Assembly: GCF_003259845.1 (NCBI RefSeq)
Contig: NZ_QLMJ01000005.1
Span: forward strand, 124,001 to 188,000
From: Actinoplanes lutulentus
GTDB lineage: Bacteria; Actinomycetota; Actinomycetes; Mycobacteriales; Micromonosporaceae
Reading direction: 5' to 3'
DNA: 64,000 bases
Shown: positions 25,775 to 34,024 of the stretch, one piece after another
How the letters are laid out: the number at the start of each line of letters is the position of its first letter
Numbering within the stretch: the stretch's first letter is position 1
Made by a program: the position numbers and the translations under genes
The notes under the pieces: model-generated
What the model was told of the DNA's origin: nothing
Seen by the model: the letters and a program-made list of their open reading frames with translations, nothing else
Database searches by the model: none

Positions 25775-27745
25775 TCAGTCGACCTCGACCACTGCCTGGG
25801 CGAACTGTGCCGAATAAAGCCTCGCGTACGCCCCATCCGCCGCGATCAGGTCGTCATGAGTGCCCTGTTCGACGATGCTGCCGTTCTCCATCACCAGGAT
25901 CACGTCGGCGTCGCGGATCGTGGACAACCGGTGGGCGATCACAAAACTGGTCCGGCCGGTGCGCAGGGTGCTCATGGCCCGCTGGATCAGCACCTCGGTA
26001 CGCGTATCGACCGAGCTGGTGGCCTCGTCGAGGATCAGGATGCTCGGCTCGGCCAGGAACGCCCGGGCGATCGTGATGAGCTGCTTCTGCCCGGCGCTGA
26101 TGTTCGAGCCCTCTTCGTCGATCTTCGTGTCGTAGCCCTCCGGGAGCATCCGCACGAAACCGTCGACGTGGGCGGCCTCGGCGGCCTCGACGACAGCGGT
26201 CATGTCACGGTCGCCGGAGTCCGCGGAGGCGCCGTATGCCAGGTTGTCCGCGATGGTGCCGCCGAACAGCCAGGTGTCCTGCAGGACCATGCCGATCTGC
26301 TCGCGCAGCTGCTCGCGGGGCATCGTGGCGATGTCCACGCCGTCCAGCGTGATCCGCCCGCCGGTCACGTCGTAGAACCGCATCAGCAGGTTGACCAGGG
26401 TGGTCTTGCCGGCGCCGGTGGGTCCGACGATCGCGACGGTCTGGCCGGGCTCGACGACCAGCGACAGGTTCTCGATGAGCGGCTTGTCCGGCAGGTACCG
26501 GAACGAGACGTCCTCGAACGTGATCCGCCCCTGGATGCGGGGCATCTCGACGGGCGCCGGGTCCGGGCTCTGCTCGGGCGCGTCGAGCAGGGCGAAGACC
26601 CGCTCGGCCGAGGCCACGCCGGACTGCACCAGGTTCGCCATGCTGGCGACCTGGGTGAGCGGCTGGCTGAACTGCCGGGAGTACTGGATGAACGCCTGCA
26701 CCTCGCCGAGCGACAGGGTGCCGGACGCCACCCGCAGGCCGCCGACGACCGCGACGAGCACGTAGTTGACGTTCGAGATGAACATCATCGCGGGCTGGAT
26801 CAGCCCGGAGACGAACTGGGCGCGGAAGCTGGACGCGTACAGCTTGTCGTTGTGCTCGCGGAACGTGTCGGCCGCCTCGTGCTGCCGGCCGAAGACCTTG
26901 ACCAGCGTGTGGCCGGTGAACATCTCCTCGATGTGCCCGTTGAGCTGGCCGGTCACCTTCCACTGGGCGACGAACTGCGGCTGGGACCGCTTGCCGATCG
27001 CGGTGGTCAGCCAGATCGACAACGGCACCGTCACCAGCGCGATGAGCGCCAGCAAAGGCGAGATCCAGAACATCACCCCGAGTACGCCGATGATCATCAG
27101 CAGTGCCGTGACCAGCTGAGCGAACGTCTGCTGGAGCGTCTGCGCGATGTTGTCGGTGTCGTTGGTGGCCCGGCTGAGCACCTCGCCGCGCGCCTGCTTG
27201 TCGAAGTAGGAGAGCGGCAGCCGGGACAGCTTGACCTCGACCTGCTGACGGAGGTCGTAGACGGCCGTCTGCACGACCCGGGCGGTGAGCCGGCCCTGCA
27301 GGACGCCGAACACCCAGGCGAACAGGTAGATCGCCGCCACCCAGACGAGGACGTGCCACAGCTTGGTGAAGTCGATGCCCTGACCGGGCACCGCGCCGGA
27401 GCCGGCGAGCACGTCGGCGATGCCGTCGTCGCCGCGGGCGCGGAGCCCGGCGATCGCCTCGGCCTTGGAGGTGCCGGCCGGGAACATCCGGCCGATCACG
27501 CCATTGAAGATCACGTCGGTGGCCTTGCCGAGCAGGTACGGCCCGATCACCGAGAGGGTCACGCTGGCGACGCCGAAGGCCATCACCGCGGCGACCAGGG
27601 CGCGCTGCGGTTTCAGCAGGCCGAGCAGGCGCTTTGTCGAGCCCTTGAAGTCCTGGAGTTTCTCCGGCGGTCCGCCTGCCATCATCATCCGGGCGGCCGG
27701 CGGGCCACCCATGGGCCGCGGCTGCGGCCGGTTCTCGGTGCTCAT
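25775..27745 (-). CDS. ABC exporter half-transporter, catalytically intact subunit
   Basis: A 656-residue fused membrane-ATPase protein with an extended Pro/Met-rich N-terminus, six membrane helices (about 60-370) and an ATPase domain. It keeps Walker A GPTGAGKTT, the catalytic Glu574 in LILDEATSSVD and His605 in IAHRLSTI. Its own signature is altered to NISAGQKQ. Together with its partner this is the classical heterodimeric arrangement with one consensus and one degenerate ATP site. It begins within the last codons of the partner gene (4-bp overlap), so the two should be made in equal amounts. Substrates of such pairs are usually hydrophobic drugs or lipids. Confidence 0.93.
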   Translation of the reverse strand: MSTENRPQPRPMGGPPAARMMMAGGPPEKLQDFKGSTKRLLGLLKPQRALVAAVMAFGVASVTLSVIGPYLLGKATDVIFNGVIGRMFPAGTSKAEAIAGLRARGDDGIADVLAGSGAVPGQGIDFTKLWHVLVWVAAIYLFAWVFGVLQGRLTARVVQTAVYDLRQQVEVKLSRLPLSYFDKQARGEVLSRATNDTDNIAQTLQQTFAQLVTALLMIIGVLGVMFWISPLLALIALVTVPLSIWLTTAIGKRSQPQFVAQWKVTGQLNGHIEEMFTGHTLVKVFGRQHEAADTFREHNDKLYASSFRAQFVSGLIQPAMMFISNVNYVLVAVVGGLRVASGTLSLGEVQAFIQYSRQFSQPLTQVASMANLVQSGVASAERVFALLDAPEQSPDPAPVEMPRIQGRITFEDVSFRYLPDKPLIENLSLVVEPGQTVAIVGPTGAGKTTLVNLLMRFYDVTGGRITLDGVDIATMPREQLREQIGMVLQDTWLFGGTIADNLAYGASADSGDRDMTAVVEAAEAAHVDGFVRMLPEGYDTKIDEEGSNISAGQKQLITIARAFLAEPSILILDEATSSVDTRTEVLIQRAMSTLRTGRTSFVIAHRLSTIRDADVILVMENGSIVEQGTHDDLIAADGAYARLYSAQFAQAVVEVD

Positions 27746-29496
27746 CGAGTTACCGCTTCCTCTGCCGTGAGCTGCGAAAGAACGATCTCGCGGTACGTCG
27801 GGTTGGACTCCATGAGGTCGTCGTGCGTGCCGGTGCCGACCACCTTGCCGTCGTCCAGCACGATGATCCGGTCGGCCTCGCGGATCGTGCTGACCCGCTG
27901 GGCCACGATCACCACGGTCGCCTGGTTCCCCTCGTCGGCGGTCAGGTACTCGGTCAGAGCGGACCGCAGCGCCGCGTCGGTGGCGTAGTCGAGCGCCGAG
28001 AACGAGTCGTCGAACAGGTAGATCTCCGGCCGGTGCACCAGCGTCCGGGCGATGGCGAGCCGCTGCCGCTGACCGCCGGAGACGTTCGTGCCGCCCTGTG
28101 CGATCGGGGCGTCGAGCTGCCCGTCCATCCGCTCGACGAAGTCCTTGGCCTGGGCGATCTCCAAGGCTTTCCAGAGGTCCTCGTCGGTGGCGTCCGGGTT
28201 GCCGTACCGCAGGTTGGAGGCGACGGTTCCGGTGAACAGGTAGGGCCGTTGCGGCACCAGGCCGACCGTGCGGGAAAGCAGGTCCGGGTCCAGTTCGCGG
28301 ACGTCGACGCCGTCGACCAGTACCGTGCCACCGGTCGCGTCGAAGAGCCTGGGGACGAGGTTGAGCAGGGTCGTCTTGCCACTGCCGGTGCTTCCGATGA
28401 TCGCTGTCACCTCACCGGGGTGCGCTTTGAGGCGTACCCCGGAAAGGACCGCGGCCTCGGCGCCCGGATAGCGGAAGTCGACGTCGGCGAGCTCGAGCTC
28501 GCCGTGGCGAGCGAGCGAAGTGATCGGCGCCGCAGGCGGCGTCACGCTGCTGTCGGTGTCCGTCACTTCCTTGATGCGCTCGGCGCAGACCTCGGCGCGC
28601 GGGATCATCATGAACATGAAGGTCGCCATCATGATCGACATGAGGATCTGCATGAGGTAGCTGATGAACGCGGTCAGCTCGCCGACCTGCATGCCGCCCG
28701 AGTCGATCCGGTGGCCGCCGAACCAGACCACCGCGACGCTGGAGATGTTCACGATCAGCATCACGGTCGGGAACATCAGTGCCATGATCCGGCCGACCCG
28801 CAGCGAGACGTCGGTCAGATCGTCGTTGGCGACGCCGTATCGCTGCTGCTCGTGCTCGTCGCGGACGAACGCCCGGATCACCCGGATTCCGGTGATCTGC
28901 TCGCGCATCACCTGGTTGACCCGGTCGAGGCGCACCTGCATGAGGCGGAACAGCGGCCGCATCCGCGAGATGATCAGGCCGACCACGATGATCAGCAGCG
29001 GCACGATGATCAGCAGCAGCGAGGAGAGCGGCACGTCCTCGCGCAGCGCCAGCACGATGCCGCCGACGCACATGATCGGCGCCGACACCATGAGCGTGAA
29101 GGTGAGCAGCACCAGCATCTGGATCTGCTGGACGTCGTTGGTGGTCCGGGTGATCAGCGACGGGGCGCCGAACTGCCCGACCTCGCGAGCCGAGAACGTC
29201 TGGACCCGATCGAAGATCGAGGCGCGCAGGTCACGCCCGACGGCCATCGCGGTACGCGCACCGAAGTAAACAGCCACGGACTGAGCGGCGATCTGGAGCA
29301 CCGTGATGCCCAGCATGCCGCCGCCGACCCGCAGCACGTAGTCGGTGTCGCCCAGGACGACACCCTTGTCGATGATGTCGGCGTTGAGCGCCGGCAGGTA
29401 GAGCGTCGCCAGCGTCTGCAGGAACTGGAACGCCACCACGAGGGCGATCGCAGTCCGGTAAGGACGCAGGTGGACGCGAAGTAGTTTGATCAGCAC
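27742..29496 (-). CDS. ABC exporter half-transporter, degenerate-site subunit
   Basis: A 584-residue half-transporter with six membrane helices and an ATPase domain. Walker A is GSTGSGKTT and the signature is NVSGGQRQR. However the catalytic Glu after Walker B is replaced by Asp497 (YLFDDSFSALD), and the H-loop His is replaced by Gln533 (VIVAQRVSTI). This marks the non-hydrolytic site of a heterodimer. It starts at GTG, overlapping the TetR gene stop by 7 bp. It is co-transcribed with the regulator and with the intact subunit downstream. Confidence 0.93.
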   Translation of the reverse strand: MLIKLLRVHLRPYRTAIALVVAFQFLQTLATLYLPALNADIIDKGVVLGDTDYVLRVGGGMLGITVLQIAAQSVAVYFGARTAMAVGRDLRASIFDRVQTFSAREVGQFGAPSLITRTTNDVQQIQMLVLLTFTLMVSAPIMCVGGIVLALREDVPLSSLLLIIVPLLIIVVGLIISRMRPLFRLMQVRLDRVNQVMREQITGIRVIRAFVRDEHEQQRYGVANDDLTDVSLRVGRIMALMFPTVMLIVNISSVAVVWFGGHRIDSGGMQVGELTAFISYLMQILMSIMMATFMFMMIPRAEVCAERIKEVTDTDSSVTPPAAPITSLARHGELELADVDFRYPGAEAAVLSGVRLKAHPGEVTAIIGSTGSGKTTLLNLVPRLFDATGGTVLVDGVDVRELDPDLLSRTVGLVPQRPYLFTGTVASNLRYGNPDATDEDLWKALEIAQAKDFVERMDGQLDAPIAQGGTNVSGGQRQRLAIARTLVHRPEIYLFDDSFSALDYATDAALRSALTEYLTADEGNQATVVIVAQRVSTIREADRIIVLDDGKVVGTGTHDDLMESNPTYREIVLSQLTAEEAVTR

Positions 29497-30113
29497 GTCG
29501 TCCGATCCCCCCGCTTGTCGTCTTTGATCAGGATTCCGTCCAGAAGCAGCGTCGCCAGATCGGTGCCGCGGAACTCCTCCGGGTCACCGAACGGGCCGAA
29601 CGCGTTCGCCCCGCAGTGCAGCAGGAGCAGCCGGCCCGCCTGGTCCGGCGGGATGCGCAGCAGGCTCACGTCCGCCTCGAAGATCTCGACGACCGCCTCG
29701 TGCATCTGCCGCCGGGAGTCCACGATGCGCTGCTGCGCGTCCGCGTCCGGAGCTGTCTCGAAGAACAGCCGGCGTGCCGCGTGCATGAGGTGGGCGCCGT
29801 CGATGAACCGGTTGTGCACGATCTCGGCGGCCTCGGCGACCCGCTGCCGCAGGCCGGCGCCGCGATCGATCGCGGCCAGCGCGTCCAGCGTCGGCTGCGG
29901 ATCGAGCGCCTTGACCAGCGAGCAGACCACGAGCTGGCTCTTGCTCTCGAAGACGCCGAAGATCGTGCCCTCGGCGACGCCGGCGGCGCTCGCGATCTGG
30001 CGGGTGCTCACGTCGGTGCCGTGCGCGTGCAGCAACGGGATGGTCGCCGCGATGAGAGCCTCGCGGCGTTCCTCCGGTGCCATGGCAGGCACCCGCCTGC
30101 GCCTGTTTTCCAT
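29490..30113 (-). CDS. TetR-family repressor of the ABC exporter
   Basis: A 207-residue regulator. The N-terminal helix-turn-helix region reads RREALIAATIPLLHAHG, then STRQIASAAGVAEGTIFGVFESKSQL, which is the standard TetR layout. The C-terminal ligand domain is helical and specific to the subfamily. I chose the ATG at 30113 (MENRRRRVPAM); a second ATG at 30083 is possible. It is first in a three-gene operon with the heterodimeric exporter, and a near-perfect palindrome lies 15 bp upstream, so autoregulation relieved by an exporter substrate is the likely logic. Confidence 0.9.
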   Translation of the reverse strand: MENRRRRVPAMAPEERREALIAATIPLLHAHGTDVSTRQIASAAGVAEGTIFGVFESKSQLVVCSLVKALDPQPTLDALAAIDRGAGLRQRVAEAAEIVHNRFIDGAHLMHAARRLFFETAPDADAQQRIVDSRRQMHEAVVEIFEADVSLLRIPPDQAGRLLLLHCGANAFGPFGDPEEFRGTDLATLLLDGILIKDDKRGDRTTC

Positions 30114-30127
30114 GTCGGCCACTCTAA

Positions 30128-30145
30128 TGAGCGAGTACTCACTCA
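30128..30145. promoter_or_regulatory. TetR operator palindrome
   Basis: TGAGCGAGTACTCACTCA is an 18-bp inverted repeat with eight of nine base pairs matching. It lies between the divergent TetR and phosphatase/sulfatase genes, 15 bp before the TetR start and 67 bp before the other. It could regulate both. Confidence 0.7.
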
Positions 30146-30211
30146 GCCACTGACTTTTGTCATGGGGGTGCCCGTCGAACCGGATCGGGTGCCTTGGCGT
30201 ATGAACAGAAC

Positions 30212-31882
30212 GTGAGCCACGAAAAGCCGTACCGCCGCGTTGCAAGGCACTTGACCACGGGATTCGCTGCCGTTCTGGTCTTTCTGGCACTGATCGTGCC
30301 GGACCAGATCTTCCGTCTGCCGCCCGGAAATTCGGTCTTCACCGCCCTGTTGCGCGTCCCGGTCGAGGCATTGGTGGCCGGAGCGATCCTGCTCCTGCTC
30401 CCGCAACGGGGGCGCCTCGGCCGGGCCCGGCGGCCGCTCGCCGCCGGATTGGGTGTGCTGCTCGGCCTGCTCACCGTTGTGAAGCTCATCGACATCGGGT
30501 TCTTCGCGGTGCTGGCCCGCCGGTTCGACCCGGTCCTCGACTGGATCCTGGTCGACGACGGCTTCAACTTCCTGACCGACTCGATCGGCAAGGCCGCCGC
30601 GATCGGGGCGGCCGTCGGCGCCGTCGTGCTCGCCGCGGGCCTGATCGCCGGGATGACCTGGGCGGTCATGCGGCTCAGCGGTGTGATGACCGCCCACCGC
30701 GTGGGGGCCTGGCGGGGCCTCGGCGCGGTGGGTGTCGCCTGGGTCGCGCTCACCGCGATCGGTTTCCAGCTGATCGGCGGCATCCCGGTCGCGTCGTACA
30801 CCGCGGCCGAGCTGGCCGCGCACACCGCGCTGGCGCTGCCGAACGACCTGAAGGACCGCAAGCGGTTCGCCGAAGAGGTCCAGATCGACGCGTTCCGCGA
30901 CCGACCGGCTGACCAGCTGCTCACCGCGCTGCGGGACAAGGACGTGGTGGTCTCGTTCGTGGAGAGCTACGGCCGGGACGCGCTGGAGAACCCGCAGTTC
31001 AACGGCGCGGTGCAGGCCAGCCTCGCGGCGAACAGCGACAAGCTCGCGAAAGCCGGCTTCACGTCGCGCAGCGGATTCCTCACGTCATCGACCGCGGGCG
31101 GCGGCAGCTGGCTCGCGCACGCCACGTTCCTCTCCGGGCTGTGGATCGACAACGAGCAGCGGTACCGCAGCCTTGTCTCCACCGACCGGCTCACCCTGAC
31201 CAGGGCGTTCGCCAACTCCGGGCATCGCGCGGTCGGCGTCGAGCCGGGCATCACGTTCGCCTGGCCGGAGGGCCAGTTCTACGGGTACGACCACATCTAC
31301 GACTCGCACACCCTGGGATACAACGGCCCCGTGTTCAGCTGGTCCACGATGCCCGACCAGTTCGTGATGTCCGCCTTCCAGAAGCTGGAGTACGCGAAGA
31401 AGGACCGTGACAAGCTCCTCGCCGAGATCACGCTGACCTCCAGCCACACCCCGTGGTCGCCGGTACCGAGCATGGTCGGCTGGGACGAGGTCGGCGACGG
31501 CAGCGTGTACGGCCCGATGGTCACCGGCGTCGAGTCACCGCAGAGCCTGTGGAAGGACAGCGACCGGGTCAAGACCGAGTACGCGAAATCGATCGCGTAC
31601 TCCCTCGACAGCGTCCTCGGCCACACCGCCGAGTACGGCAAGGACGACCTGGTGATGGTCTTCCTCGGCGACCACCAGCCGGCGCCGGTCGTGGTCGGGC
31701 AGAACGCCACCCACGACGTGCCGATCACGATCGTCGCGAAGGACCCGAAGGTCTTCGACCGGATCACGTCGTGGGGCTGGACCGACGGGCTCCAGCCGGC
31801 TCCGGACGCGCCGGTCTGGCGGATGGACACCTTCCGGGACCGATTCCTGACGGCGTTCGGCCCGGACGGCGACCCGCATTGA
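30212..31882 (+). CDS. LTA-synthase-like membrane sulfatase/phosphotransferase
   Basis: About 556 residues. Five membrane helices occupy the first 200 residues, followed by an extracellular alkaline-phosphatase-superfamily domain. Features include SFVESYGRDAL (first metal ligand region), a Ser/Thr-rich nucleophile segment in SSTAGGGSWLAHAT, and FLGDHQPAP (metal-binding Asp-His). Family members transfer phosphoglycerol or phosphoethanolamine to glycolipids or polymers. The true substrate here is unknown. I prefer the GTG at 30212 to a TTG six codons upstream, but neither has a clear ribosome-binding site. It shares its promoter region with the TetR regulator. Confidence 0.82.
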   Translation: MSHEKPYRRVARHLTTGFAAVLVFLALIVPDQIFRLPPGNSVFTALLRVPVEALVAGAILLLLPQRGRLGRARRPLAAGLGVLLGLLTVVKLIDIGFFAVLARRFDPVLDWILVDDGFNFLTDSIGKAAAIGAAVGAVVLAAGLIAGMTWAVMRLSGVMTAHRVGAWRGLGAVGVAWVALTAIGFQLIGGIPVASYTAAELAAHTALALPNDLKDRKRFAEEVQIDAFRDRPADQLLTALRDKDVVVSFVESYGRDALENPQFNGAVQASLAANSDKLAKAGFTSRSGFLTSSTAGGGSWLAHATFLSGLWIDNEQRYRSLVSTDRLTLTRAFANSGHRAVGVEPGITFAWPEGQFYGYDHIYDSHTLGYNGPVFSWSTMPDQFVMSAFQKLEYAKKDRDKLLAEITLTSSHTPWSPVPSMVGWDEVGDGSVYGPMVTGVESPQSLWKDSDRVKTEYAKSIAYSLDSVLGHTAEYGKDDLVMVFLGDHQPAPVVVGQNATHDVPITIVAKDPKVFDRITSWGWTDGLQPAPDAPVWRMDTFRDRFLTAFGPDGDPH

Positions 31883-31886
31883 TCAG

Positions 31887-32855
31887 TTAATCCGCGATCT
31901 CGATGACCTGGTCGCTCGGCAGCCGCGGCGTTGTGGGCGGCGCCGAGTGCGCCGGGTCCAGGTTGCCGAGGCGCACCGCGAGCAGTGGGTACCCCAGTCC
32001 GCCGAGCATCTGGCGCAGCGCGGCCCGGCTCGACGCGATCTCCACCGGCCCGCTGAGCGGGAGCAGGTTCACCGCCTGCTCGGCGGCGGCCAGCCACAGC
32101 CGGCTCAGTGCCTCACCGCCACGCAGCCAGTCGGCCTGGTCGTCGCCCGTACCGTAGAGAACCGCGTACGTCGCGCCCTGATCGTGCCCCTCGCCTGCCG
32201 CAAGCGTTCCGCGGGTCTGGAAGTCGCGTTCCGCGACGGTGGTGAGCGGCAGCTCCTCGGGCAGCGCCGATGCCGGGATGCCGGAGCCGTCCGGGCGGTC
32301 GCCGCCGACCCAGATCGCCGTCTCGGCGCGCAGCCGCTCGTCGGTGTCCTGCGCCTTCTGCGCCTGGTCCACCGCGGCGGCCAGCTCCAGCACCTGGTCC
32401 CGGCCGAGCACGTGCAGCCGGGAGCCGGCCTGCTCGGCGGCCTTCGCCAGGAATGCCAGCACGTCCTCCGGCACGGCGTCCTCGGTCACCGTGCGCCGAT
32501 CGGTACGCCGGACCCGCAACATTTGGAGGTGGCGGGTCGCCTCCGGCTGGATCGGCTCCCGGACGGTCGGCCGGATCACCGCGAGCGGACCCTCCTCGGG
32601 CCGGCTGATCTCGTACCGCCAGCCCTCGGCGTCCAGCGCCACCTGGGCGTGGTGCAGGGCCGTGCCGCAGCTGAGCAGCAGCATCCGCCCTTCCGGATCC
32701 TGCTCGGTGAGCTGCCGCTCGGCGACGCCGAAAAGCCTCAGCTCGCCGCCCCGCACCACCCAGCGCCACGGCTGCGTGTTGTGGATCGAGGGAGCGAACC
32801 GTGCGGCGTCCGCAGCCTGCACCAGGGCCTTCTTGACTTCTTCCGCATTGCTCAT
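31887..32855 (-). CDS. Acg-type nitroreductase-family protein
   Basis: A 322-residue protein of the NAD(P)H nitroreductase superfamily, in the branch containing mycobacterial Acg proteins. Recognisable features are RFAPSIHNTQPWRW at the N-terminus (FMN-contacting) and LPLSGPVEIASSRAALRQML near the C-terminus. Acg-type members bind FMN, often lack reductase activity and are induced in dormancy. The ATG at 32855 (MSNAEEVKKAL) is chosen over upstream frame extension on domain grounds. It converges on the phosphatase gene with a 4-bp gap. Confidence 0.85.
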   Translation of the reverse strand: MSNAEEVKKALVQAADAARFAPSIHNTQPWRWVVRGGELRLFGVAERQLTEQDPEGRMLLLSCGTALHHAQVALDAEGWRYEISRPEEGPLAVIRPTVREPIQPEATRHLQMLRVRRTDRRTVTEDAVPEDVLAFLAKAAEQAGSRLHVLGRDQVLELAAAVDQAQKAQDTDERLRAETAIWVGGDRPDGSGIPASALPEELPLTTVAERDFQTRGTLAAGEGHDQGATYAVLYGTGDDQADWLRGGEALSRLWLAAAEQAVNLLPLSGPVEIASSRAALRQMLGGLGYPLLAVRLGNLDPAHSAPPTTPRLPSDQVIEIAD

Positions 32856-32916
32856 GACACCAGTGTCCCGCCGATGGGAGGCTCCGCGCACGGCCGAAAG
32901 GCCCTAGTCTTCCGAG

Positions 32917-33447
32917 GTGCTCTCACATGATCTAGGCGATGGCGCCGAGCTGCGCCCGCTCGAACCCTGGCAGGCCGAGGAGTTCCTAGCGCACATGGAC
33001 CGGGCCCGCGAGCTCGTCGACCCGTGGATTCCCTGGGCGAGCGTCAGCACCGACCTGGCGAGCGCGACCGCGACCCTGCGGCGTTATGCCGACAAGCAGG
33101 CCGCCGACACCGGCCGTCTCTTCGGCATCTGGCTGGACGGCGTGCTGGTCGGCGGCACGATGTTCGTGGCCTTCGACGCGAACTCCGGCAACTGCGAGAT
33201 CGGCTGCTGGCTGGAGCCGGCCGGGACCGGGCGCGGCCTGATCACCACGGCGGTCCAGGTGCTCATCGACTGGGCGCTGCACACCCGCGGCATGCACCGG
33301 GTCGAGTGGCACTGCGACCCGAAGAACGTGGCCAGCTCGAACGTCGCTCGCCGGCTCGGCATGACGCTGGAAGGGACGCTCCGGTCCGCGTACCCATGGA
33401 ATGGCTCTCGCCGCGACACCGAGATCTGGGCGATCTTAAGGTCGTAG
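32917..33447 (+). CDS. RimJ/RimL-type GNAT acetyltransferase
   Basis: A 176-residue N-acetyltransferase. It shows GCWLEPAGTGRGLITTAVQVL (acetyl-CoA-binding motif), RVEWHCDPKNVASSNVARRLGM, and LEGTLRSAYPWNG near the end, all typical of the RimJ/RimL branch that acetylates N-terminal residues of proteins or small molecules. It starts at GTG, divergent from the nitroreductase, and its 3' end overlaps the next, convergent gene by 12 bp. The substrate is unknown. Confidence 0.9.
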   Translation: MLSHDLGDGAELRPLEPWQAEEFLAHMDRARELVDPWIPWASVSTDLASATATLRRYADKQAADTGRLFGIWLDGVLVGGTMFVAFDANSGNCEIGCWLEPAGTGRGLITTAVQVLIDWALHTRGMHRVEWHCDPKNVASSNVARRLGMTLEGTLRSAYPWNGSRRDTEIWAILRS

Positions 33448-33900
33448 GACCCCGGTGTCGATGAGCGCCCGCTGCGCTGACGCGTCACTCAGATAATCGA
33501 CGAAGAGCTCGGCGGCGGGCGATTCGTCGAGGGCGGCGACGGTCAGCCGCCCACTGCCGAACGTCGCCTTTTCGCTGCTCACACCGCGCAGCGCCGCCGC
33601 GTCATCGGTCGCGACCACATCCGGCGGCTCGCCGCCGGCTATCTGCCGGGTCAGGCTTTCATTGCTTGTGTACGCCATAACGACGAACGCCCGCGGGTTT
33701 CGAGCCTGGAAACCGTCCCGGATCAGGTCGAACGCCTCACTGAGCGTGTCGGACGCCAGCACCGTGATCTCCCCGGTGGCCTCCGGCGCGAGACTGGTGG
33801 CCGGCACCCCGCCGATCCCCTCGTCGCCCTCGCTCTCGACCGCCGGCGACGCACAGCCGCCGAGCGCCAGCACGGCCATCAGCAGAATCTTCACCGTCAT
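33436..33900 (-). CDS. Shortened ModA-like solute-binding lipoprotein
   Basis: A 154-residue lipoprotein with lipobox LGGC. After a short linker, ITVLASDTLSEAFDLIRDGF, then SNESLTRQIAGGEPPDVVATDD match the N-lobe of molybdate/tungstate-binding ModA-type proteins. The last 35 residues (AAELFVDYLSDASAQRAL) match their C-terminus. The roughly 100 residues normally between these parts are absent, so a complete bilobal pocket cannot form. The reading frame is intact and GGAG lies before the ATG, so it is either a functional small derivative or an in-frame deletion remnant. No transporter genes are adjacent. Confidence 0.75.
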   Translation of the reverse strand: MTVKILLMAVLALGGCASPAVESEGDEGIGGVPATSLAPEATGEITVLASDTLSEAFDLIRDGFQARNPRAFVVMAYTSNESLTRQIAGGEPPDVVATDDAAALRGVSSEKATFGSGRLTVAALDESPAAELFVDYLSDASAQRALIDTGVLRP

Positions 33901-34024
33901 GGGCTCTCCGACGCATCCGCTCCGGATTCGGTGCCGTGTCCGGCTTCTCGTACGGCTTCTCTTACGGCAAAACGTGGCAAATCACCCGACGTCCAGGGCG
34001 TTGCGTACGTCACTGTGACGCCGC

